Notes under the pieces: generated by a model | The model's database searches: none | The model's input: only the letters and a program-made list of their open reading frames with translations | What the model was told of the DNA's origin: nothing | Made by a program: the position numbers and the translations under genes | Origin: AC-32 sp963754265 | Lineage (GTDB): Bacteria; Actinomycetota; Thermoleophilia; Gaiellales; Gaiellaceae | Length of the DNA: 64,000 bases | Assembly (NCBI GenBank): GCA_963754265.1 | Contig: CAVWFB010000003.1 | Coordinates: 124,001-188,000, forward strand | Direction: 5' to 3' | In this document: positions 44,949 through 52,425 of the stretch, piece by piece | Layout: every line of letters starts with the position of its first letter | Numbering within the stretch: the stretch's first letter is position 1

Positions 44949-45658
44949 CGTGGCTGGCCGCCACGGTGGCCGGCGGCAGGTGGGAGACGCCGCGCGTGCG
45001 GACGCTCGAGCTCGAGGTTCCCGGCTGGGCGGGCCACGTGGCCGGCCAGCACCTCGACGTGCGCCTGACCGCGGAAGACGGCTACCAGGCGGAGCGGAGC
45101 TACTCGGTCGGATCGGCTCCTGGCGAGCTACTTGCGGTCACCGTGGAGAGGCTCGCGGACGGCGAGGTCTCGCCGTACCTCGTCGACGAGGCGCGGGAGG
45201 GGGACGCCTTTGAGGTGCGCGGCCCGATCGGCGGCTACTTCGTCTGGGAGCCCGACGACCCCGCGCCGGTGCTGCTCGTCGCCGGAGGCTCGGGCGTCGT
45301 GCCGCTGATGTCGATGGCGCGAGCTCGCGCCCGCGACCGAAGCAGCACGCCGATGCGGCTGCTCTTCTCGTCGCGCACGCTCGAGGACGTGATCTACCGC
45401 GAGGAGCTCGAGGATCTCGCCGGCAACGGCTTCGAGGTCGTGCATACCCTTACGCGCGAGCAACCGCCGGACTGGAGCGGCTACAGCCGGCGCATCGACG
45501 ACGACCTGCTCCGCGACGTAGCCTGGCCCGCCGCGGACGAGCCGAAGGTCTTCGTCTGCGGCTCGACCCGCTTCGTCGACGCCGGAGCGGACGGGCTCGT
45601 CCGCCTCGGCTACGACCCGCGTTGGATCCGGACCGAGCGCTTCGGAGCGACGGGCTGA
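44945..45658 (+). CDS. ferredoxin/flavodoxin reductase-like FAD/NAD(P)-binding protein
   Basis: About 237 residues. The FAD-binding barrel has the RSYSVGSAPGE motif (RxYS). The NAD(P)-binding domain has VLLVAGGSGVVPLMSMARAR and ends KVFVCGSTRFVDAGADGLV. No 2Fe-2S domain follows, unlike VanB- or Hmp-type reductases. It should move electrons between NAD(P)H and the molybdoprotein encoded just upstream. The natural N-terminus WLAATVAGGRWETPRVRTL starts at CTG 44945, which overlaps the previous stop as CTGA. A TTG at 44936 in the same frame is the conventional alternative. Confidence 0.87.
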   Translation: MTWLAATVAGGRWETPRVRTLELEVPGWAGHVAGQHLDVRLTAEDGYQAERSYSVGSAPGELLAVTVERLADGEVSPYLVDEAREGDAFEVRGPIGGYFVWEPDDPAPVLLVAGGSGVVPLMSMARARARDRSSTPMRLLFSSRTLEDVIYREELEDLAGNGFEVVHTLTREQPPDWSGYSRRIDDDLLRDVAWPAADEPKVFVCGSTRFVDAGADGLVRLGYDPRWIRTERFGATG

Positions 45659-45921
45659 TGGAGATGCGCGACCTGGTTCTCGACGGGAACGCGATCGGCG
45701 GGCTCCTCCACGAGCTCTTCGGCACCGAGCTGACGGCCGCCCCCTGCGTCTGCGCCGGCTGCGGGGCGCGTGAGGAGATGGCGCGGCTCGACGTCTACCT
45801 GCACGCCCCCGGAGTCGTCGTCCGCTGCCGCCACTGCGAGAACGTGATGATCAGGATCGTCCGCAGCCCGACCCGCACCTGGATCGACCTCGGCGGGACC
45901 AGCGGGCTCGAGCTCGGCTAG
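45658..45921 (+). CDS. DUF6510-type zinc-ribbon protein
   Basis: 87 residues. After LDGNAIGGLLHELFGTELTA come two CxxC pairs, CVCAGC and CRHC, which would form a zinc ribbon. The start is TGATG-coupled to the flavin reductase gene. Proteins of this type commonly accompany sulfite-oxidase-like plus reductase pairs in actinobacteria, suggesting a small accessory role. Function not known. Confidence 0.75.
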   Translation: MEMRDLVLDGNAIGGLLHELFGTELTAAPCVCAGCGAREEMARLDVYLHAPGVVVRCRHCENVMIRIVRSPTRTWIDLGGTSGLELG

Positions 45922-45930
45922 GGTCGCCGC

Positions 45931-46032
45931 ATGCGGAGACGGTTCGAGCGGGCGATCCTGGGCGTGCTGATGAGCGCGGTGGCCTTTCTGGTCGAGCGCC
46001 GAATCGTCAAGGCGCTGGCGAAGCGGCGCTAG
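45931..46032 (+). CDS. 33-residue small membrane protein
   Basis: ATG at 45931, 9 nt after the preceding stop, encodes basic N-terminus RRRFERA, a hydrophobic stretch ILGVLMSAVAFLV and a basic end VKALAKRR. The stop shares CTAG with the convergent UbiB-like gene. Real-gene status is uncertain: it is short, but it is spaced and packed like its neighbours and has a sensible single-helix layout. Confidence 0.45.
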   Translation: MRRRFERAILGVLMSAVAFLVERRIVKALAKRR

Positions 46033-47612
46033 CCCTTCCGGCCACGGAAGAGGTCGAGCAGCAGAAGCAGCGTCAGGCCTCCGGCGAGCGCCCCCAGGCT
46101 CGACGGCACCCAGCGCTCGACGTTTTGCGCTGCGGCGGTCGTCCCGGTGGCGACGAGGGCGGAGCCGGCGGTGATCGCGAGCGCCAGTCGTCTAGCCGCG
46201 ACCGTCACCGTGTGCTCCAGCGGCCTGATCCCGCGCACGTCCACCTGCAGCCGCTGGCCGGGCCGCGCGCCCGAGATCCGCTCGAACGACTCGACCAGCC
46301 GCTCGCCGCGCACCTTCAGCTTCTGGACGTCGTAGAAGAGCCGCTTCGGGTCGGCGCCGGCCTGGGCGCGGGCGACGAGGTTCTTCATCAGGAAGCGCCC
46401 GACGACCGAGAAGGGATCGAGCTCCGGGTCGAGCTCGGTCGCCGCGAGCTGCATCTGCGCGAGCGCCTTCCCCGTCAGGACGAGCGACGCGGGCAGCCGA
46501 ACGCCGTGCTGGGTCGAGGTGTGCGCGACTTCCTGGAGCAACGGCCCGAGCGAGATCTCGCCGAGCGAGGCGTGACGGTAGCGGCGCAGGAGCTGGGTCA
46601 GGTCGGCCTCGAGGCCCGCGGCGTCGGCCTCTTCGGCTTCGGGGCCGGCCATGATCAAGACGACCTCGGTCATGAAGGGCACGTCCTCCTGCCAGAAGGC
46701 GAGCAGCAGGAGCAGGAGCTGGCCGCGCATCTCCGGCGAGAGCTCGCCGACCATGCCGAAGTCGAGGAAGTAGATGCGCTCGTTCCACCAGAGCATGTTC
46801 CCGGGGTGCGGGTCGGCGTGGAAGAACCCCTCGACGAGGATCTGGCGGTAATAGCACTCGAGCAGCTGCCGGGCGGACTCGCCGCGCGCGGGCCCTTCGG
46901 GGATCTCGCGCACCGGAACGCCCGCGATCTCCTCGAGGACGAGCAGGCGGCTCGTCGAAAGCTCCTCGTAGACGCGCGGAGCGCCGAGCCGCGGGAAGGC
47001 GCCGAGCGCCGCTCGCAGCCGTTCGACGTTCTTCGCTTCGAGCTCGAAGTCGAGCTCCCGGCGCAGCGACTCGGAGAGGTGCTCGATCGCCGCCTGGAGG
47101 TCGACGATCTTCCGGAGCGCCTGGCGATTCGCGGTCTTCTGGGCGAAGAGCTCGAGCAGGCTGAGGTCGCGCATGATGTCGCTCTCGGCGGTCGGCCGCT
47201 GCACCTTGATGACCACGCGCTCGCCGTTGTCGAGGACAGCCCGGTGGACCTGACCGATCGTCCCCGCGGCGAGCGGCTCCGGCTCGACCGAGGCGAAGAC
47301 GTCCTCCCACGGCACCCCCAGCTCCTGCTCCATCACGAGCACGACCTCGTGCTCGTCCAGCGGGGTCACCTGGTCCTGGAGCGCCGCGAGCTCGGCCACG
47401 GCCTCGGGTGGGATCAGGTCGGGGCGCGTCGAGAGGATCTGGCCGAGCTTGGCAAAGGTCGGACCCAGCTCCTCCAGGGCCTGGCGCAGCCGGCGTGCTC
47501 GGGCCTCGGGCGGGTCGGTGTCACGGCGGGCCTCGTTGAAGCCGTACTTGCCGAGCACGGTCGCGATCCGCGCGGCCCGGCCGAGCAGGCGCTCGTCGGC
47601 GGCGGCGCTCAC
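46029..47612 (-). CDS. ABC1/UbiB-family atypical protein kinase
   Basis: 527 residues. The family-specific KxGQ motif is in ELGPTFAKLGQILSTRPDLI, an Ala-rich nucleotide loop in PLAAGTIGQVHRAVL, the catalytic Lys in RVVIKVQRP, the ExD motif region in RRELDFELEAKNVERL, the catalytic Asp in FFHADPHPGNML and the metal Asp in IYFLDFGMVGEL. Two hydrophobic C-terminal helices anchor it to the membrane. UbiB proteins support quinone biosynthesis or lipid transport through an ATPase activity. The GTG start overlaps the USP stop as GTGA. Confidence 0.92.
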   Translation of the reverse strand: MSAAADERLLGRAARIATVLGKYGFNEARRDTDPPEARARRLRQALEELGPTFAKLGQILSTRPDLIPPEAVAELAALQDQVTPLDEHEVVLVMEQELGVPWEDVFASVEPEPLAAGTIGQVHRAVLDNGERVVIKVQRPTAESDIMRDLSLLELFAQKTANRQALRKIVDLQAAIEHLSESLRRELDFELEAKNVERLRAALGAFPRLGAPRVYEELSTSRLLVLEEIAGVPVREIPEGPARGESARQLLECYYRQILVEGFFHADPHPGNMLWWNERIYFLDFGMVGELSPEMRGQLLLLLLAFWQEDVPFMTEVVLIMAGPEAEEADAAGLEADLTQLLRRYRHASLGEISLGPLLQEVAHTSTQHGVRLPASLVLTGKALAQMQLAATELDPELDPFSVVGRFLMKNLVARAQAGADPKRLFYDVQKLKVRGERLVESFERISGARPGQRLQVDVRGIRPLEHTVTVAARRLALAITAGSALVATGTTAAAQNVERWVPSSLGALAGGLTLLLLLDLFRGRKG

Positions 47613-48037
47613 GAGCCTCCTCGCTGCGTGTGGACGATCACGACGGTGCAGGGCGCATTGTGCGAGACGCGGTTGGGAACGTTGTGCAGCAGAAACTCGC
47701 GGCGGCCGGTCATACCGACGCTCCCGACGACCAGCACGTCCGCCTTCTCACGGCGGGCGGACTCGACGATCGCCTCGGCCGGATCCGCGCCGATGACGAC
47801 GGAGGAGCGGCCCCGCTCTCCGGCCAGGCTCTCCGCGTACTCGGCCAGCTCTCGTGTCGCCTCGGCGCGCGTCCCGTCGTCGGAGAGCAGCACGCGCAGG
47901 ACGAACAGCTCGGCCCCGTAGCGCTCGGCCATCTCGGTCGCGAACCGGACCGCGCGCTCGGCGGTCTCGGACCGGTCCGTCGCCACCAGGACCCGGCGCA
48001 CCGCGAGCCCGTCGTCGTTCTTGCGGCGTAGTCGCAC
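47609..48037 (-). CDS. universal stress protein (UspA family)
   Basis: 142 residues. RRVLVATDRSETAERAVRFA at the N-terminus and VLVVGSVGMTGRREFLLHNV with PNRVSHNAPCTVVIVHTQ at the C-terminus form the G-2x-G-9x-G(S/T) ATP-binding site of UspA proteins. The GTG at 48037 shares one base with the upstream regulator stop, and its own stop overlaps the UbiB-like gene, so the three genes form one transcription unit. Likely stress or starvation role. Confidence 0.9.
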   Translation of the reverse strand: MRLRRKNDDGLAVRRVLVATDRSETAERAVRFATEMAERYGAELFVLRVLLSDDGTRAEATRELAEYAESLAGERGRSSVVIGADPAEAIVESARREKADVLVVGSVGMTGRREFLLHNVPNRVSHNAPCTVVIVHTQRGGS

Positions 48038-51000
48038 TAGGTTTCCAGCGCCTGCGGGAGGTCGTTCCGCGAGCCGATGCCGAGCTTGCGGTAGACGTTG
48101 CTGAGGTGCACCTCGACGGTCTTCGTCGTCACGAAGAGCGTCTGCGCGATGTCCTTGTTCGAGAGGCCTTTCGCCGCGAAGTCGGCTACGCGTCGCTCGC
48201 TGGCGGTCAGTGACTCCACGCCCGAGAGCAGCAGCCGCCGCGGCCGCGCGCCCGTCGCGGCCAGCTCCGCTTCCGCGTGCTCGACGAGCGGCTGCGAGCT
48301 GCACCGGACGGCAAGGTCGATGCCCTCCTTCAGCAGCTCGCGAGCCTCGGCGCGCTTGTTCGCGCGGCGCAGGGCAGCACCGAGCTCGACCATCGAGCGC
48401 GCGCGCTCGAGCTTGGCGGACGAGCGGTTGAGCACCTCGAGCGACTCGCGCAGGGTCGCGATCCCCTCGTCACCGCCCTGCGCGAGGCCGAGCGTGCGGA
48501 GCGCAACCCCGATCGGCCGGGGCGCTCCCCACTCGCGGGCAAGCTCGACCTCCTCCTCGGCGAGCTCGATCGCCTCCTCTCGCCGGTCGAGCCCGATCAG
48601 CGCGAGCGCGAGGTGGGATCGCCAGGCGACCATGGCCGGATTGCGCAGCTCGAAGGCCTCCATGCAGTTGCCCAGGCGCTCGAAGTCGGAGCGCGCGCCC
48701 TCGACGTTCCCGCGCGCAAGCCTCACCCAGCCGCGCGCTCCGAGAAAGAAGATCAGGTGCCCGCTGTGCGCCACCTCCTCCGGCAGCCCGAGCTCGGCCA
48801 GGGTGCTCTCCGCCGCCTCGAGCTCGCCGCGGTTCGTGAGGACGTCGGCGAGGTACGAGTGGAAGTAGATCGCGCCCTGCTGGGTCGGAAGGTACGGGAC
48901 CAGGTTGTCCGACTCGCGCAGGTCGCACATGGCCGCGTCGAGGTCGCCGCGCTGGGCGAGCGTCAGCCCGCGGAAGCAGAGCATGTTCGAGAGGGTCACG
49001 AGCTCGCCGCGCTCCTTCGCCGCCGTCATCATCGCGTCGAAGAAACGGTCGATGGCCTCGTCGTTCTCCGCGAACATCAGGGCCGTTGCGGCACAGGAGA
49101 TCGCCACCGAGGGCATGCTGTTGATCAGCGCCGCGATGGATTTCGGCTCCGCGACCCGGCTGACGGCCTCGCGGTTACTGCCGTGGCGGGCGTCGAAGTA
49201 GCGCAGGGTCGCCGTCATCACCGCACTGCCGACCTCGCCTACGAGCGCGTCCTCGTCGATGCGCAGGATCCGCTCGCGGGAGACGTCGATCACAGCGGTG
49301 TCGAACCCGGCCGAGTTGATCAGCTCGGCCTCGAGCAGCTCGCGCAGCTCCGGCTCCGAGTCGTCCAAGCGTGCGATCGCATCGTCGAGGACGCGGACGG
49401 CCTCGGGGCCGCGATTGAGGCGGAAGAGCGATCGGCCGAGCTCGAGCCCGACCCGGGCCCGCCGCAGCGGCTCCTCGATCGACTCGAGCGCCTCGGCGAG
49501 GTGCTCGGCCGCCGCGGAGATGTCGACGCGCTGCTCGGCGAGGCCGAGCTCGAGGAGCGTGTCCACGCGCACCTCCTCCGCCGGCGGCTCGGCGAGCGCG
49601 CGCCGCAGGTAGCGGGCCGCGGCCTCCGGAGCCCCTCGGACGAGCGCGCGGTCGGCCGCGATTCGCAGCGTCTCGACGACGAAGCCGTCGCCCGCGGGCG
49701 GCACCAGGTCGAGGTGGGCGGCGACGCGCTCCGGCTCGGCGTCGCTCTCGTCGAGGAGCTGGGCCGCCCGGCGATGGGCCGTCAGCCGCTGAGTCGGCTC
49801 GATCGACTCGTAGACGGCGGTACGCACGACGGGGTGGACGAACTCGACGTTCAGCGTCGACACGTGCAACAGGTCGGTGCGGGCGAGCGAGCTCGCGGCG
49901 AGCGACGCGAGGTGCTTGTCGTCGAGCTCCGCGAGCTCGGCCGCATGCTGGAGCTCGGCGCCGTCGCCGAGCACGGCGACCGCAACGGCCAGCCGCCTCG
50001 CCTCGGTGGGAAGCCGCGACAGCCGCAGCGTCACCGCGCGCGTCACCGCCTCCGGCCCGATCTCGCGCACCCGCCCGGCGTTCTCGGCCGTCGGCGAGAA
50101 GCCCTCGCCGTGGATCGCGTCGAGGATCGCCCGCAGGAACAGCGGGTTGCCGCCGGTGGCCGCGTGGCACGCGACGACGAACGGCTCCTCGGGCTCGACC
50201 TTGAACTCGTCCCGGGCCAGCGAGGCGACCGAGGTGACGCTCAACGCGGTCGGCCTGATCACCAGCGCCGAGGGATCGGCGATCAGCTCGGTCAGCAGTT
50301 CTTTCTCGACGCTCTGCTCGGGTGGGCGCAGGCCGAGGACGACGAGCAGCGGCAGCCCCTCGAGCCGGCGTGCGAGGTAGGTGAGCCAGCGCAGCGTGGG
50401 CGCGTCCGTCCAGTGCAGGTCGTCGATCACGATTGCCGTCGGACTGTGCGCAGCCAGGTTCGCCGCGAGCCAGTAGAGCCCGTGCAGGACGGCGAAGGAG
50501 ACATCACCCGAGGCGGCGCCGGTCAGCTCCTCGTCGCCGAAGAGCCGGTCCGCCAGCCCGGCGGTGCCAGCCATCAGCTCCTCTCGCTCGTCGAGCGGAA
50601 GCGAGGCCAGGTAGGGCTCGAAGAGCTGGCGCACGACGCCGTAGGCGAACTCCTGCTCGAGATCCGCGCTGCGCGCCACGAGCACCTCGAAGCCTGTCTC
50701 GGCGGCGAGCGCCCGCGCCTCGGCCACGAGCCGGGTCTTGCCCATCCCGGCGCGGCCCTCGATCGCGATCACCCGCCCGGCTCCCGAGTACGCCGCGTCC
50801 ACCACGGCGTTCATGGCGGCGAGCTCGGCCTCGCGCTCGAGCAGCGGGACGCGCGAGACCTGAACTTCGGTCCGCCTGCGGGGCGCGCGTGGCCTGGCCT
50901 TAGTCAGCTCACGCACGGATAGCGGCGGGAACTCGTCCTCCAGGCCCGGGCCGGCCAGTTGGTAGAGGCGCTCGGGACGGTCGAAGTCGGGCAGCGTGAC

Positions 51001-51495
51001 CTCCCCCAGATCGACCAGCTCGAGCTCCCTCGGCAGGTCGTGGCGCACGAGGCCGGCCGTCGTGTTCGAGATCAGCACCTGGCCGCCGTGCCCCGCGTCG
51101 CCGATGCGCGCCGCCTGGTGCACCGCGTAGCCGACGTACCCGTCGCTGCCCACATTCGCCTCGCCGGTGTGAAGGCCCATACGCACGCGCAGGGCGATTC
51201 CCTCCGGCCACTCATGCGAGGCCAGGACGGCCTGGGCGGCTCCGGCGGCCGTGACCCCCGCGCCCGCGCTGCGAAAGACGACGAAGAAGGAATCGCCCTT
51301 GGTTTCGATCTCGATCCCGCCCGCGTCGGTAAAGGCCTTGCGCAGCAGTTTGTTGTGCATCGAGAGAACCTCGCCGTAGCGGTCGCGGCCGAGGCTCTTG
51401 AGCAGCCGCGTCGAGCCCTCGATATCGGTGAACAGGAAGGTCACCGTGCCCGTGGGCAGGCCAGTTGAAGCCTCACGAATTGCAGGAACGCTCAC
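48037..51495 (-). CDS. giant regulator: cyclase domain, AAA/STAND ATPase, TPR and LuxR HTH
   Basis: 1152 residues. Domain order: class III cyclase (about 15-180; TVTFLFTDIEGSTRLLKSLG and IEIETKGDSFFVVF carry the metal Asp residues), AAA_16-type ATPase (about 220-520; Walker A IEGRAGMGKTRLVAEA, Walker B-like TAIVIDDLHWTDAPTLRWL), a long TPR-like helical region (about 600-1080), and a C-terminal LuxR HTH (LTASERRVADFAAKGLSNKD, TTKTVEVHLSNVYRKLGI). Such proteins are one-component transcription regulators; the cyclase part may bind rather than make nucleotides. The GTG at 51495 gives the natural start; a GTG at 51594 is possible. The target genes are unknown. It is divergent from the MacB-type exporter, with 150 nt between starts. 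Confidence 0.9.
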   Translation of the reverse strand: MSVPAIREASTGLPTGTVTFLFTDIEGSTRLLKSLGRDRYGEVLSMHNKLLRKAFTDAGGIEIETKGDSFFVVFRSAGAGVTAAGAAQAVLASHEWPEGIALRVRMGLHTGEANVGSDGYVGYAVHQAARIGDAGHGGQVLISNTTAGLVRHDLPRELELVDLGEVTLPDFDRPERLYQLAGPGLEDEFPPLSVRELTKARPRAPRRRTEVQVSRVPLLEREAELAAMNAVVDAAYSGAGRVIAIEGRAGMGKTRLVAEARALAAETGFEVLVARSADLEQEFAYGVVRQLFEPYLASLPLDEREELMAGTAGLADRLFGDEELTGAASGDVSFAVLHGLYWLAANLAAHSPTAIVIDDLHWTDAPTLRWLTYLARRLEGLPLLVVLGLRPPEQSVEKELLTELIADPSALVIRPTALSVTSVASLARDEFKVEPEEPFVVACHAATGGNPLFLRAILDAIHGEGFSPTAENAGRVREIGPEAVTRAVTLRLSRLPTEARRLAVAVAVLGDGAELQHAAELAELDDKHLASLAASSLARTDLLHVSTLNVEFVHPVVRTAVYESIEPTQRLTAHRRAAQLLDESDAEPERVAAHLDLVPPAGDGFVVETLRIAADRALVRGAPEAAARYLRRALAEPPAEEVRVDTLLELGLAEQRVDISAAAEHLAEALESIEEPLRRARVGLELGRSLFRLNRGPEAVRVLDDAIARLDDSEPELRELLEAELINSAGFDTAVIDVSRERILRIDEDALVGEVGSAVMTATLRYFDARHGSNREAVSRVAEPKSIAALINSMPSVAISCAATALMFAENDEAIDRFFDAMMTAAKERGELVTLSNMLCFRGLTLAQRGDLDAAMCDLRESDNLVPYLPTQQGAIYFHSYLADVLTNRGELEAAESTLAELGLPEEVAHSGHLIFFLGARGWVRLARGNVEGARSDFERLGNCMEAFELRNPAMVAWRSHLALALIGLDRREEAIELAEEEVELAREWGAPRPIGVALRTLGLAQGGDEGIATLRESLEVLNRSSAKLERARSMVELGAALRRANKRAEARELLKEGIDLAVRCSSQPLVEHAEAELAATGARPRRLLLSGVESLTASERRVADFAAKGLSNKDIAQTLFVTTKTVEVHLSNVYRKLGIGSRNDLPQALET

Positions 51496-51645
51496 GTTTC
51501 GATCCCCGATCGACGACCCGGAAACGCCAATTGTAGAGCCAAACGAACGAAACCTTGGGGGTCGGTTTAGGGGCGCCCCCAATGCGAAGGACACCTGCGC
51601 GCGCGAAGACTGCGGCTATTACCAAGACCCAGTAGGAGGAAAGCC

Positions 51646-52425
51646 ATGTCCACGACCGCAATCGCCGCCGAAGTCCTTCCGGAGGTCTCCGCAGAGCCTC
51701 TCGTCGCAGCCTCCGCCACCGACCTCGTCCGCCGGTACGGCGAGGGCGCCACCTCGGTCGAGGCCCTGCGCGGCGTCTCGCTCGACGTCGCCGACGGCAA
51801 GCTGACCGCGATCATGGGCCCTTCGGGCTCCGGCAAGTCGACTCTGATGCACATCCTCGCCGGGCTCGACCGGCCGACGAGCGGCAGCGTGCTGCTCGAC
51901 GGCGTCGAGATCACCAACCTCCCCGACAAGAAGCTGACGATGCTCCGGCGGGACAAGATCGGCTTCGTCTTCCAGTTCTTCAACCTCCTCCCGATGCTCA
52001 CCGCCGAGGAGAACGTCGTCTTGCCCCTCATGATCGCCGGCCGCAAGCCGGAGCGCGAGTGGGTCGACGGCCTGCTCGAGACGTTCGGCCTCACCGATCG
52101 GCGCTCGCACAAGCCCGCGCAGCTCTCCGGCGGGCAGCAGCAGCGCGTCGCGCTGGCCCGCGCGCTCGTCACGAAGCCGAAGGTGATCTTCGCCGACGAG
52201 CCGACCGGCAACCTCGACTCGGCCTCCAGCGGCGAGGTGCTCGAGCTGCTGCGCCGCTCGGTCGACGAGCTCGGCCAGACCACCGTGATGGTGACGCACG
52301 ACCCGCGCGCGGCCGCCATGGCCGACCGGATCCTGTTCATCGCCGACGGCCTGATCGTCAAGGACATCTCCGAGTCCACCGCGGTGGAGGTGCTCGCTGC
52401 GATGCAGGAGGTGACCGGCCGATGA
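51646..52425 (+). CDS. MacB/LolD-type ABC exporter ATPase
   Basis: 259 residues: Walker A GPSGSGKST, Q-loop FQFFNLLPMLTAEEN, signature LSGGQQQ, Walker B VIFADEPTGNLD, switch His MVTHD. FQFFNLLP is typical of the MacB/LolD/FtsE subfamily. The ATG is preceded by TAGGAGGAAAGCC. An unusual N-terminal extension of about 20 residues precedes the conserved start. Its stop overlaps the permease ATG as ATGA. Powers the mechanotransmission-type permease next to it. Confidence 0.93.
   Translation: MSTTAIAAEVLPEVSAEPLVAASATDLVRRYGEGATSVEALRGVSLDVADGKLTAIMGPSGSGKSTLMHILAGLDRPTSGSVLLDGVEITNLPDKKLTMLRRDKIGFVFQFFNLLPMLTAEENVVLPLMIAGRKPEREWVDGLLETFGLTDRRSHKPAQLSGGQQQRVALARALVTKPKVIFADEPTGNLDSASSGEVLELLRRSVDELGQTTVMVTHDPRAAAMADRILFIADGLIVKDISESTAVEVLAAMQEVTGR

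Noticed and set aside
51555..51582. Inverted repeat TTGGGGG/CCCCCAA upstream of the giant regulator
   Set aside because: Seven G/C-heavy pairs over a 14-nt loop are expected by chance here. No link to a binding family could be made.
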